Positions 51,406 through 59,486 of a DNA stretch of 64,000 nt are shown in pieces. Made by a program: the position numbers and the translations under genes. Below the pieces are notes generated by a model. The model was not told the DNA's origin. It ran no database searches and worked only from the letters and a program-made list of their open reading frames with translations. Position 1 is the first letter of the stretch; each line of letters starts with the position of its first letter. This DNA comes from an uncultured Prevotellaceae bacterium (lineage in GTDB: Bacteria > Bacteroidota > Bacteroidia > Bacteroidales > Bacteroidaceae). The stretch lies in assembly GCA_900319225.1 (NCBI GenBank), contig ONNV01000007.1:112888-176887 (forward strand). Reading direction: 5' to 3'.

Positions 51406-52467
51406 ATGGAACATTCATTCAGTGACATGCTTGCGCTGCTTAAGCAGCTTATTGCCACTCCGTCAGTGACACGTCAGGAGCAGGAGGTATCGGCCATAAT
51501 GAAGGCCGATATGGTTCGTCATGGCTATACCCCTAAGGAGATAGGTCTCAACCTGCTGCTTTACGGACACTCTTATGATCCCGCCAAGCCTACGCTGCTG
51601 CTTAACAGCCATATGGATACCGTAAAGCCGGTGGCAGGCTGGACTAAGGACCCCTTTACACCTACTGTTGAGGATGGTAAATTGTACGGTCTGGGCAGTA
51701 ATGATGATGGTGCCGGCCTGGTGTCACTGCTCTATACGTTCTACCAGCTGGACAGCAAACCGCAGGCCTATAATCCCATTTTCCTGGCTACGGTCGAGGA
51801 GGAGGTGAACGGTACGGGCGGCATGAAACTGGCCGTGAATGAGCTGCCTAAGATTGATGTGGCACTGATAGGCGAGCCTACCGGTATGCAGCCCGCAGTG
51901 GCCGAGAAGGGCCTTATGGTGCTGGACTTTACCGTACACGGTAAGGCCGGTCATGCAGCACGCAATGAGGGCATCAACGCACTTTACCGCGCCATGGATG
52001 TGATAGCCATGCTGCGTGATTTCAAGTTCACTGAGCAGTCTGACCTGCTGGGGCCCGTCAAGATGACCGTGACCATGATCAATGCCGGCACACAGCATAA
52101 CGTGATACCCGACACCTGCACTTTCACTGCCGATATCCGCAGCAACGAGTTCTACTCAAACCACAGGATATTTGATATGATAAGCGCAGCTCTGCCTGAG
52201 TGGTGTGAGATAAAGGCCAGGTCTTTCAATCTCAACTCATCAAGGATAGATGTCAATCATCCTCTCATACGGAAGGCTGCAGGTATGGGCATGGTACCGT
52301 ACGGATCACCCACTTTGTCCGATCAGGCCATACTGGATTGCCCGTCATTCAAGCTGGGTCCGGGCCAGTCAAGCCGCTCTCATACGGCCGATGAATATGT
52401 GACACTGGATGAGCTGGAGCAGGCTGTTCCCGTATATCTGGATTTGTTGGACGGAATGGAGCTTTAG
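51406..52467 (+). CDS. M20-family metallohydrolase (ArgE/DapE-like)
   Basis: Protein of 353 residues with the zinc ligands of M20 amidohydrolases: LLNSHMDTVKP (His and catalytic Asp), GSNDDGAGL (bridging Asp), ATVEEEVNGTGG (catalytic Glu pair), the dimerisation-domain GKAGHAARNEG, and the late SRSHTADEY His. Members remove acetyl or succinyl groups from ornithine or diaminopimelate. Bacteroides species use N-succinyl ornithine for arginine synthesis, so ArgE-like activity is a fair guess, but no arg genes are adjacent. Confidence 0.85.
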   Translation: MEHSFSDMLALLKQLIATPSVTRQEQEVSAIMKADMVRHGYTPKEIGLNLLLYGHSYDPAKPTLLLNSHMDTVKPVAGWTKDPFTPTVEDGKLYGLGSNDDGAGLVSLLYTFYQLDSKPQAYNPIFLATVEEEVNGTGGMKLAVNELPKIDVALIGEPTGMQPAVAEKGLMVLDFTVHGKAGHAARNEGINALYRAMDVIAMLRDFKFTEQSDLLGPVKMTVTMINAGTQHNVIPDTCTFTADIRSNEFYSNHRIFDMISAALPEWCEIKARSFNLNSSRIDVNHPLIRKAAGMGMVPYGSPTLSDQAILDCPSFKLGPGQSSRSHTADEYVTLDELEQAVPVYLDLLDGMEL

Positions 52468-52572
52468 TGTATAAATATACCTTAAAAATAGGATTATGAC
52501 CCGTAAAAGTGTTATAATCTGTAAATTTCACTTAAATACATCTCAAAAATTATAGAGATAAAAATAAAAGAA

Positions 52573-52580
52573 TAACTTTG
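52573..52580 (+). promoter_or_regulatory. Promoter -7 box of the candidate small RNA
   Basis: TAACTTTG, matching TAnnTTTG, in an AT-rich stretch about 100 bases after the M20 stop. No good -33 element is seen. Confidence 0.55.
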
Positions 52581-52584
52581 TAGC

Positions 52585-52731
52585 GCAATTACGAAAACGG
52601 CTATGCCGTTGAGTAACATACACACTTGGTTAGATAGTCCTTTTTATAAATATCATTGGGTATCGTTTGATGTGAATCACGCGCCGCCAAAAAAAGAGAA
52701 GAGTATGCGTAAGCAGACTCTTCTTTTTTTT
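52585..52731 (+). ncRNA. Candidate small RNA of about 147 bases
   Basis: A non-coding stretch starts just after a promoter box and ends in a strong terminator. It contains a hairpin AACGGC-tat-GCCGTT (52596-52610), a pyrimidine-rich middle and a GC-rich 3' part (CACGCGCCGCC), but no open frame with a start. The terminator lies 38 bases before the ATPase start, so the RNA could be independent or an attenuator-like leader. I do not recognise the family; 6S RNA is one possibility I could not confirm. Confidence 0.5.
52697..52731 (+). terminator. Terminator of the candidate small RNA
   Basis: Stem AGAAGAGT (52697-52704) / ACTCTTCT (52717-52724) with an inner TGC-gtaa-GCA, followed by TTTTTTT. 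Confidence 0.85.
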
Positions 52732-52769
52732 ATACTTTTACCGGAAAGAAACCATAAACCTGAATAGTT

Positions 52770-53591
52770 ATGGATAGCAGTTACGCCGATGGCATTAGCC
52801 GTATAGAGATCAATTCCCTGTGGGGAAGAAAGCATATCGTATGGGAGCTACGCCCTGATGTCAACATACTAAGCGGTGTGAACGGCACCGGTAAGAGCAC
52901 TATACTGAACAAGACGGTGGCTCGTCTGGATTATCTGTCGGGTGACAGCAAGGATGAGACCCCGGAGGTATCCATAGACTTCTATCCTGACGGTTGCAAG
53001 AAACTGCGATATGACGTGATCCGCAGTATAGACCGTCCGCTCATGCACAGCAACCTGCTTGAGAAGATGAGTGACAAGAGCGTGGTGTCAGAACTTGATT
53101 GGCAGCTCTATAAACTGCAGCGCCGTTATCTGGATTATCAGGTGAACATAGGTAACCGTACAATCCAGTTGCTTACATCGGGTGATCCGTCCAAGATAAC
53201 TGAGGCTCAGGATATAGCGGCGCCCAGAATCAGGTTTATGGACTTTATGGACGAACTGTTTGCTGATACCGGCAAGAAGATTGTACGTACCAGCAACGAG
53301 ATACTGTTTGATCAGTTCGGTTCCACGCTGTTGCCGTACAGTCTCTCATCGGGCGAAAAACAGCTGCTTGTAATCATGCTCACCACACTGGTTCAGGATA
53401 TGGCACCTTGCGTTCTGCTTATGGATGAGCCTGAGATATCACTCCATATAGAGTGGCAGCAGCAGCTAATTCAGCGCGTACGCTCACTTAATCCCAACGT
53501 ACAGATCATCATGACCACCCATTCTCCGGCCCTTATCATGGACGGCTGGATGGATAACGTATTTGATGTGGACGATATTACCGTGAAGTGA
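52770..53591 (+). CDS. ABC-type ATPase of the AAA_21/AAA_15 kind, partner of a DUF4435 protein
   Basis: Protein of 273 residues. Walker A GVNGTGKST at 36-44, ABC signature SSGEKQ near 193-198, Walker B LLMDEPE with Asp219 and Glu220, H-loop MTTHSP near 251. The inserted region between Walker A and the signature is short (about 150 residues, no long coiled coil), unlike SMC or Rad50. Similar ATPases pair with TOPRIM proteins in OLD-type and PARIS (AriA-AriB) anti-phage systems. The DUF4435 partner starts 10 bases downstream. The candidate RNA and terminator lie just upstream. Confidence 0.85.
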   Translation: MDSSYADGISRIEINSLWGRKHIVWELRPDVNILSGVNGTGKSTILNKTVARLDYLSGDSKDETPEVSIDFYPDGCKKLRYDVIRSIDRPLMHSNLLEKMSDKSVVSELDWQLYKLQRRYLDYQVNIGNRTIQLLTSGDPSKITEAQDIAAPRIRFMDFMDELFADTGKKIVRTSNEILFDQFGSTLLPYSLSSGEKQLLVIMLTTLVQDMAPCVLLMDEPEISLHIEWQQQLIQRVRSLNPNVQIIMTTHSPALIMDGWMDNVFDVDDITVK

Positions 53592-53601
53592 GGCGTGTGT
53601 C

Positions 53602-54666
53602 ATGAAGAGACTCACCGATAACATAAACTCCCGTTATTTTGAGGCGGCTGACAGGCTGCTGCCAGGCAAGCGGCGCGGCCGTATCATTGCCTTTGTGGAG
53701 AGTTATGACGATGTCTCTTTCTGGCGTCTGCTGCTTGATGAGTTTGAGACCGATGACCATTATTTCCAGATAATGCTGCCCAACAGGGGCGGTCTGACAA
53801 AAGGAAAGAAATCAGCCTTGCGTTCATGCATTGAGCATGACGGTCTGGGAAAGAGCCTCATAGCTTGTGTTGACAGTGATTATGACTGGCTCCTGCAGGG
53901 GATAACCCAGACATCACGTGATATAATATCCAATCCGTTCGTCATACAGACATATGCATACGCCATAGAGAACTATCAGTGCTGGGCGGGCAGCCTGCAT
54001 CAGATTTGTGTGCAGTGCACCCTGAATGACCACCGTCTGATAGATTTCCCTGCATTCATGGAACTCTACTCCAAGGCGGTCTATCCGCTGTTTGTGTGGA
54101 ACGTCTGGTTCTACCGCAAGAAAAAGCATAATGAGTTCAGCATGCAGGACCTTAACATTGACATCCGGCTCAAGAGCGTGGATGTACGCCGTCCGCAGGG
54201 TGCAATTGTGGGTGTACAGGAGAGGGTGCAGCGTAAGGTTCGATGGCTTGAGAACCATTATCCGGATGCGATACCGGAGGTGGCGCTCTTGCGTGAGGAG
54301 CTGACTGCCATGGGCGTGACAGAGGATAACACCTATCTTTTCCTGCAGGGACATCACCTGGTTGAGAATGTAATACTCAAGCTGCTGCTACCGGTTTGTA
54401 CTGTGTTAAGGCAGGAGCGTGAGGCTGAAATCCGCCGGTTTGCCGTCCATGACCAGCAGTACCGCAATGAGATAAGCGCATACCAGCACAGCCAGATGAG
54501 CCTGACGGAGGCAATACGCAAGAACACCCATTACCGCGAGTGTTACCTGTACCAGCGTATGCGTGATGACGTGAGTCACCTTTTATCTATGCTTCCAGAA
54601 AGCGGGGGTGAGAATAAGCAGGACACTGAAAATCTCGAGTCGTCCAACCAGCATCAGGAAAGTTGA
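53602..54666 (+). CDS. DUF4435 protein with TOPRIM-type motifs (AriB-like)
   Basis: Protein of 354 residues. IIAFVESYDDVSFWRLLLDE (Glu33, Asp36/37) and LIACVDSDYDWLL (Asp91, Asp93, Asp95) give the Glu plus DxD layout of a TOPRIM domain; DUF4435 is the domain of the PARIS effector AriB. The middle and C-terminal helical regions have no motif I recognise. A nuclease function is possible because the acidic residues are kept. The last 84 bases overlap the convergent trkH gene, so its C-terminal tail (ESGGENKQDTENLESSNQHQ) is encoded antisense to trkH. Confidence 0.82.
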   Translation: MKRLTDNINSRYFEAADRLLPGKRRGRIIAFVESYDDVSFWRLLLDEFETDDHYFQIMLPNRGGLTKGKKSALRSCIEHDGLGKSLIACVDSDYDWLLQGITQTSRDIISNPFVIQTYAYAIENYQCWAGSLHQICVQCTLNDHRLIDFPAFMELYSKAVYPLFVWNVWFYRKKKHNEFSMQDLNIDIRLKSVDVRRPQGAIVGVQERVQRKVRWLENHYPDAIPEVALLREELTAMGVTEDNTYLFLQGHHLVENVILKLLLPVCTVLRQEREAEIRRFAVHDQQYRNEISAYQHSQMSLTEAIRKNTHYRECYLYQRMRDDVSHLLSMLPESGGENKQDTENLESSNQHQES

Positions 54667-56046
54667 GAACCACTTGCCTATAGTGGGCATGTCACTCCAC
54701 GGGATGTTGCATCCGTGATCACCTATCGTAAGACCTATATTACTAAGGCATGACAGCGATATGCCGTATGCCTCGGCTATGTCAATGCCTATGGCCAGAT
54801 AGAAGAACCAGCCCACGAACATGAGTGCAAAGAAGAATATGCTGAACGTGAGTACGCTCTGTTTTGTGGCACCCGATACCACCTTACCGCTTACACGTAC
54901 CGGCAGGACTGCATTGGGATGCAGTATGCGGTTGAACTCGTTACGCATGGATTTGAGCAGGATGGCAATACGTATGGATTTCATTCCTCCCGATGTGGAA
55001 CCGGCGCAGGCTCCAAAGTAGAAGCACAATCCCAGCAGCATCCATATGAACGGAGGCCACAGCGTATAGTCTGTAGTGGTGAATCCTGTCGTGGTGATGA
55101 TGGCCGTGACATGGAACAGTGCATTACGGAACGATGCCGATGCATTGTAGGGGGTGGATATGTAGAGACTGACCGTGACAATCAGCGTGAACAGCAGGAC
55201 TATCCCCACAAACCACTTGAACTCGGTATCGTTGGCCAGCTTATGCAGACGGCCACGGAATATCACAAAGAACAGCAGTCCGTAGTTGATTCCGGACAGG
55301 AACATGAAGAAGGTTATCACATACTCGATGGTGTGTGAGTTGAAATAACCTATGCTGGCGTTCTTGGTGGAGAATCCGCCTGTAGCCGCAGTGCAGAGGG
55401 CATGGTTCACACTGTCAAATATACCCATGCCGCATAACCTGAGCGCTATGGCGCACAGCACTGTGATAAGCAGATAGACGGTGATGATCCAACGGCCGCT
55501 TACGCTGATTCTGGGGTGCAGCTTGCCGTGGGTGGGGCCGATGGCCTCGGCGGCAAAAAGCTGAACCTCACCTACGCCGAATATAGGCAATACGGCTACC
55601 GTGAAGAATACAATACCCAAACCTCCTATCCACTGGGTGAGGCTGCGCCAGAACAGCAGTCCGTGCGGCATGGCCTCAATGTCATCTATGATGGTGGCAC
55701 CTGTCGTGGTGAAACCGGACATGGTCTCAAAATAGGCATCGGCATATGAGGGGATGTATCCGCTCACATAATAGGGCAGGGAGCCGAATATGGAGAACAG
55801 CACCCAGCTCACGGCTACCACGATATAACCGTCACGGCGTGTCATGGCGCTCTCTTTGTTTTTGGTGCTCTTGCCTATCATCATGAATGTCATGCCGAAA
55901 CAGGCTGATACGAGTGCGGCCATGACGAACCCAAACAGGTCATTCTCACCATAAAATATGGGGAGTAGGGCGCACAGAAGCATGATTCCTGATTCAATCA
56001 GAAGCAGGACCCCCAATATACGGTGTATGATCTTGACGTGTATCAA
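54583..56046 (-). CDS. trkH: Trk potassium uptake protein, membrane subunit TrkH
   Basis: Protein of 487 residues with ten or so membrane helices and four pore-loop repeats; filter-like segments FETMSGFTTTGATI, LCTAATGGFSTKN, ITTTGFTTTDY and LSNIGLTIGD are visible. It imports K+ with TrkA as its cytoplasmic gate. It overlaps trkA by 4 bases and ends in a tail-to-tail overlap of 84 bases with the DUF4435 gene. No terminator fits between them. Confidence 0.95.
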   Translation of the reverse strand: MIHVKIIHRILGVLLLIESGIMLLCALLPIFYGENDLFGFVMAALVSACFGMTFMMIGKSTKNKESAMTRRDGYIVVAVSWVLFSIFGSLPYYVSGYIPSYADAYFETMSGFTTTGATIIDDIEAMPHGLLFWRSLTQWIGGLGIVFFTVAVLPIFGVGEVQLFAAEAIGPTHGKLHPRISVSGRWIITVYLLITVLCAIALRLCGMGIFDSVNHALCTAATGGFSTKNASIGYFNSHTIEYVITFFMFLSGINYGLLFFVIFRGRLHKLANDTEFKWFVGIVLLFTLIVTVSLYISTPYNASASFRNALFHVTAIITTTGFTTTDYTLWPPFIWMLLGLCFYFGACAGSTSGGMKSIRIAILLKSMRNEFNRILHPNAVLPVRVSGKVVSGATKQSVLTFSIFFFALMFVGWFFYLAIGIDIAEAYGISLSCLSNIGLTIGDHGCNIPWSDMPTIGKWFSTFLMLVGRLEIFSVLLILTPAFWKHR

Positions 56047-57380
56047 TTGAAATACTTCTCGATGGTTTTAATCATGCCCTCCAGACAGAATACCACCACG
56101 TGGTCGCCCGGCTGGATCTGGGTGTTACCGGTTACAATCAGAGCCTCCTTGTCACGGATTAGACCGCCGATGGTCACTCCGCGGGGCAGTGAGATATCCT
56201 TGATGAGACTGCGGGTGATCTTGGCACCCTCCATCACGTTGAACTCAGCTACGTCGGCATTGGCGAATGTCAGGCACTTGACATTGGTGACGTCTGCATC
56301 CAGCATCATCTGGTAGATATGGCTGGCGGCAATCTTCTTCTTGTTTATGACGGTGCCGATATCCAGCTTTTCGGCCATGTTGATGTAGTCTATGTTCTCA
56401 ACCTCGGCAATGGTCTTGGTCACGCCAAAGCGCTTGGCGGCAAGACAGGCCAGGATGTTTGTCTCGGAGTTGTCCGTAAGGGCTACGAATGCCTCAGTGT
56501 GCTGTATGCCCTCGCTCAGGAGCAGGCTGGGGTCGCGGCCGTCACCGTTAATTATCATGACCTTGTCATCACAGAGCTCGGTAAGACGGTTGCAACGGGC
56601 CATGTCGCTCTCAATGATCTTGAGGTTCATGTAATCCGGCACAAGCTGTGCGGCGCGGACCGCGATACGGCTTCCGCCCATGATGATGACGTCACGTACA
56701 TCGGGCAGCTCCTCCTTTCCGGCAATCTTGCGGATATGGGGGATATGCTTCTTCATGGTCATGAAGTAGACCAGGTCACCTGCACGCATGGTGTCGTTGC
56801 CGCTCGGGATGATGGTCTCACCCTCACGCAGTATGGCCACGATATGATAGGGGAGCTCGCGTCCCAACTCTGCAAGGGGCTTGTCCAGGATCTGCGCGTT
56901 GTTACGCAGTTTGATACCCATCATTACAAGGGCACCGCCGGCAAACTCCCACCACTGACGTATCCAGCTCAGTTTCATGCCGTCCACGATATCCTTGGCG
57001 GCAAGCATCTCTGGATATATAAGCGAGTCGACTCCTATGCTGGTGAAATATTCCTTGTTCTTGGGTTGCAGATACTCGTAGTTGTCAATGCGGGCAACAG
57101 TCTTCTTGGCACCAAGGTAATGGGCCAGCTGGCAGGATATGAGGTTGCGGCTCTCATCGGGAGTGACGGCAACGAAAAGGTCGGCACTGCCGGCTCCTGC
57201 CTCCTTAAGACCGTGAAGTGATACGGGTGATTCCTGTATGGTGAGCAGGTCAAAGCTTGAGTCCAGACGGCTAAGCTTGTGCTCGCTCTCATCTATGAGT
57301 ATAATGTCCTGACTCTCATCTGACAGGAGTTTGGCCAGATGGATTCCTACATTTCCTGCTCCTGCAATTACAATTCTCAT
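56043..57380 (-). CDS. trkA: Trk potassium uptake regulator TrkA
   Basis: Protein of 445 residues with two RCK units. The first begins [20 protein letters not shown] with IDESEHKL; the second begins [18 protein letters not shown] with IIESDMARC. Each is followed by a C-terminal ligand domain (TrkA_C). The first glycine motif GAGNVG is intact, whereas the second, GGSRIA, is degenerate, as is common in duplicated TrkA. It controls TrkH by binding nucleotides. It overlaps dxs by 4 bases and trkH by 4 bases, giving a coupled dxs-trkA-trkH operon. Confidence 0.94.
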   Translation of the reverse strand: MRIVIAGAGNVGIHLAKLLSDESQDIILIDESEHKLSRLDSSFDLLTIQESPVSLHGLKEAGAGSADLFVAVTPDESRNLISCQLAHYLGAKKTVARIDNYEYLQPKNKEYFTSIGVDSLIYPEMLAAKDIVDGMKLSWIRQWWEFAGGALVMMGIKLRNNAQILDKPLAELGRELPYHIVAILREGETIIPSGNDTMRAGDLVYFMTMKKHIPHIRKIAGKEELPDVRDVIIMGGSRIAVRAAQLVPDYMNLKIIESDMARCNRLTELCDDKVMIINGDGRDPSLLLSEGIQHTEAFVALTDNSETNILACLAAKRFGVTKTIAEVENIDYINMAEKLDIGTVINKKKIAASHIYQMMLDADVTNVKCLTFANADVAEFNVMEGAKITRSLIKDISLPRGVTIGGLIRDKEALIVTGNTQIQPGDHVVVFCLEGMIKTIEKYFN

Positions 57381-59314
57381 TCTGTTTTCTGCTTTGGTTC
57401 TGATGTCAGCTCACGCAGTGCAGCTATTACGGCATCGTGGTCTATGTTGCACAGATGCAGCAGCTGCGGGGTGGAGCCGTGCTCGATGAAACGGTCGGGG
57501 AGTCCCAGACGTTTTATAACCGGAGAGTAGCCGTTCTCCATCATGTATTCCATCACTGCGGTACCCAGACCACCGGTCACGGTGCCGTTCTCAATGGTTA
57601 TGATGCGGCTGAATCTTTGCCCAACCTCCTTAAGTATGGCGGTATCGATGGGCTTGAGGAAACGCATATCGTACAGAGCGGCGGTTTGTCCGCTCTCTTT
57701 CTCCCAATTGTTGATGGCATGTTCTGCCAGATTGCCTATGGGGCCGATGGACAGTACTGCCACATCCCGGCCATCCTTAAGTTTGCGTCCTGTACCTACC
57801 ACTATGGGTTCAAGCGGCTTGCGCCAGTCGGTCAGGATGCCGCGGCCACGCGGGTATCGGATTATGAATGGTCCCTGGTCAGGCAGCTGTGCGGTATACA
57901 TGAGGTTGCGCAGCTCTATCTCATCATAGGGGGATGCTATGGTCAGGTTGGGTATGGGACGCAGGAACGCCAGGTCAAACGCACCGTGATGGGTGGGGCC
58001 GTCCTCGCCTACCAGTCCGGCGCGGTCAAGACAGATCACCACGTTGAGTTTCTGGATGGCCACGTCATGTATCACATTGTCATAGGCGCGCTGCATGAAA
58101 GACGAGTAGATGTTGCAGAACGGCATCATGCCCTCCTTGGCCAGTCCGCCGGAGAATGTAACGGCATGACCCTCGGCAATACCTACGTCAAAGCAACGGT
58201 CCGGGTATACTTTCATGGGTATATCCATGCTGCATCCTATGGGCATGGCGGGTGTGATGCCCATGATCCTGGGGTTCTCCTTCATGAGTTCCAGCAGGGT
58301 CTCGCCAAACACATCCTGGAACAGAGGGGGCTGGCCGGTGCCGTTGCCTATGATGCGCTCTCCGGTAACCTTGTCAAACAGGCCCGGAGCATGCCATATG
58401 GCGGAGTCTCTCTCGGCGGGTTCATATCCCTTACCTTTTACTGTCTTAATGTGGAGCAGCTTGGGACCGTGCATGTTCTTGATGTTGCTCAGGATACGTA
58501 CCAGATTCAGGACGTTATGTCCGTCCACCGGACCGAAATAACGGATATCCATACCCTCAAACACGTTGTTCTGGTGGGTGAACTTTATCTTGATATGGTT
58601 GTTGCGGCGTATTATGTTACGGCGGCGCTGGTCAGTCATGAGTCCCAGAGTGTCAAGCACACGGGATACGTAGTAACGGAACTTGTTGTATGAACGTGAT
58701 GTCTGCAGCTGGGTCAGATAGCTGCGCATGCCGCCCACGCTCTGTGATATGCTCATGTCATTGTCATTGAGAATGATGAGCAGGTCATTGTCAGTGATCG
58801 AGGCGTTGTTTATTCCCTCAAAGGCAAGACCGCCGCTCATGGCACCGTCACCTATAACGGCTACCACACGGCGGGATGCGTGACCGTTGCGCTTATCGGC
58901 AACAGCCATACCCAATGCGGCCGATATGGAGTTTGATGCGTGACCGGCGGTGAAGGTGTCATACTCACTCTCGTCGGGTGATGGGAAGGGTCTCAGACCG
59001 CCGAACTTGCGGTTGGTTGAGAACCGGTCACGGCGTCCGGTAAGTATCTTGTGCCCGTATGCCTGATGGCCTACGTCCCAGACTATGCGGTCATCAGGGG
59101 TATTGAATACGTAATGGAGGGCTACAGTAAGTTCCACAGTACCCAGACTTGAACCAAAATGGCCGGGGTTGTGTGACAACTCATCAATAATCATCTGTCT
59201 GAGTTCACTGCAAACCTGGGGTAATTGGCCCGGACTGAGTTTCTTCAGGTCATCGGGTGAGTCTATCTTCTTGAGAAGACTGCCTGACGGTTGTTCCTCT
59301 TCTACTTTCTGCAT
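57377..59314 (-). CDS. dxs: 1-deoxy-D-xylulose-5-phosphate synthase
   Basis: Thiamine-dependent enzyme of 645 residues from the ATG at 59314 ([20 protein letters not shown]); the TTG at 59335 in frame is unlikely. It makes DXP from pyruvate and glyceraldehyde 3-phosphate, the first step of the MEP isoprenoid pathway. Signatures: [40 protein letters not shown], the TPP motif [14 protein letters not shown] with INDND, and [16 protein letters not shown]-like segment [15 protein letters not shown]. Head of an operon with trkA and trkH; the functional link is not obvious. Confidence 0.96.
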   Translation of the reverse strand: MQKVEEEQPSGSLLKKIDSPDDLKKLSPGQLPQVCSELRQMIIDELSHNPGHFGSSLGTVELTVALHYVFNTPDDRIVWDVGHQAYGHKILTGRRDRFSTNRKFGGLRPFPSPDESEYDTFTAGHASNSISAALGMAVADKRNGHASRRVVAVIGDGAMSGGLAFEGINNASITDNDLLIILNDNDMSISQSVGGMRSYLTQLQTSRSYNKFRYYVSRVLDTLGLMTDQRRRNIIRRNNHIKIKFTHQNNVFEGMDIRYFGPVDGHNVLNLVRILSNIKNMHGPKLLHIKTVKGKGYEPAERDSAIWHAPGLFDKVTGERIIGNGTGQPPLFQDVFGETLLELMKENPRIMGITPAMPIGCSMDIPMKVYPDRCFDVGIAEGHAVTFSGGLAKEGMMPFCNIYSSFMQRAYDNVIHDVAIQKLNVVICLDRAGLVGEDGPTHHGAFDLAFLRPIPNLTIASPYDEIELRNLMYTAQLPDQGPFIIRYPRGRGILTDWRKPLEPIVVGTGRKLKDGRDVAVLSIGPIGNLAEHAINNWEKESGQTAALYDMRFLKPIDTAILKEVGQRFSRIITIENGTVTGGLGTAVMEYMMENGYSPVIKRLGLPDRFIEHGSTPQLLHLCNIDHDAVIAALRELTSEPKQKTE

Positions 59315-59339
59315 CCTCTGTTGTTTCTCTTTCAAACGG

Positions 59340-59347
59340 CAAATGTA
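59340..59347 (-). promoter_or_regulatory. Promoter -7 box of the dxs-trkA-trkH operon
   Basis: Minus strand TACATTTG, matching TAnnTTTG, 25 bases before the ATG at 59314. It is divergent from the murF-alr promoter. Confidence 0.6.
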
Positions 59348-59453
59348 CCAAAAATCGTATGAATATTCCTTCTATTGGTGCAGATATTGGTATTTTTTAA
59401 TATGGTGACTCAACGTTGATGCCAAACGTGTGACAAATAAACGGAATAATGGT

Positions 59454-59461
59454 TACCTTTG
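59454..59461 (+). promoter_or_regulatory. Promoter -7 box of murF-alr
   Basis: TACCTTTG, matching TAnnTTTG, 25 bases before the ATG at 59487. Confidence 0.6.
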
Positions 59462-59486
59462 GCAAGTTGGAAACTAACCCATCAAA

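Noticed and set aside
56319-58693. Long plus-strand frames opposite trkA and dxs (300 and 418 codons)
   Set aside because: Shadows of conserved coding sequence; composition rich in V, H, G and Y is typical of reversed codons.
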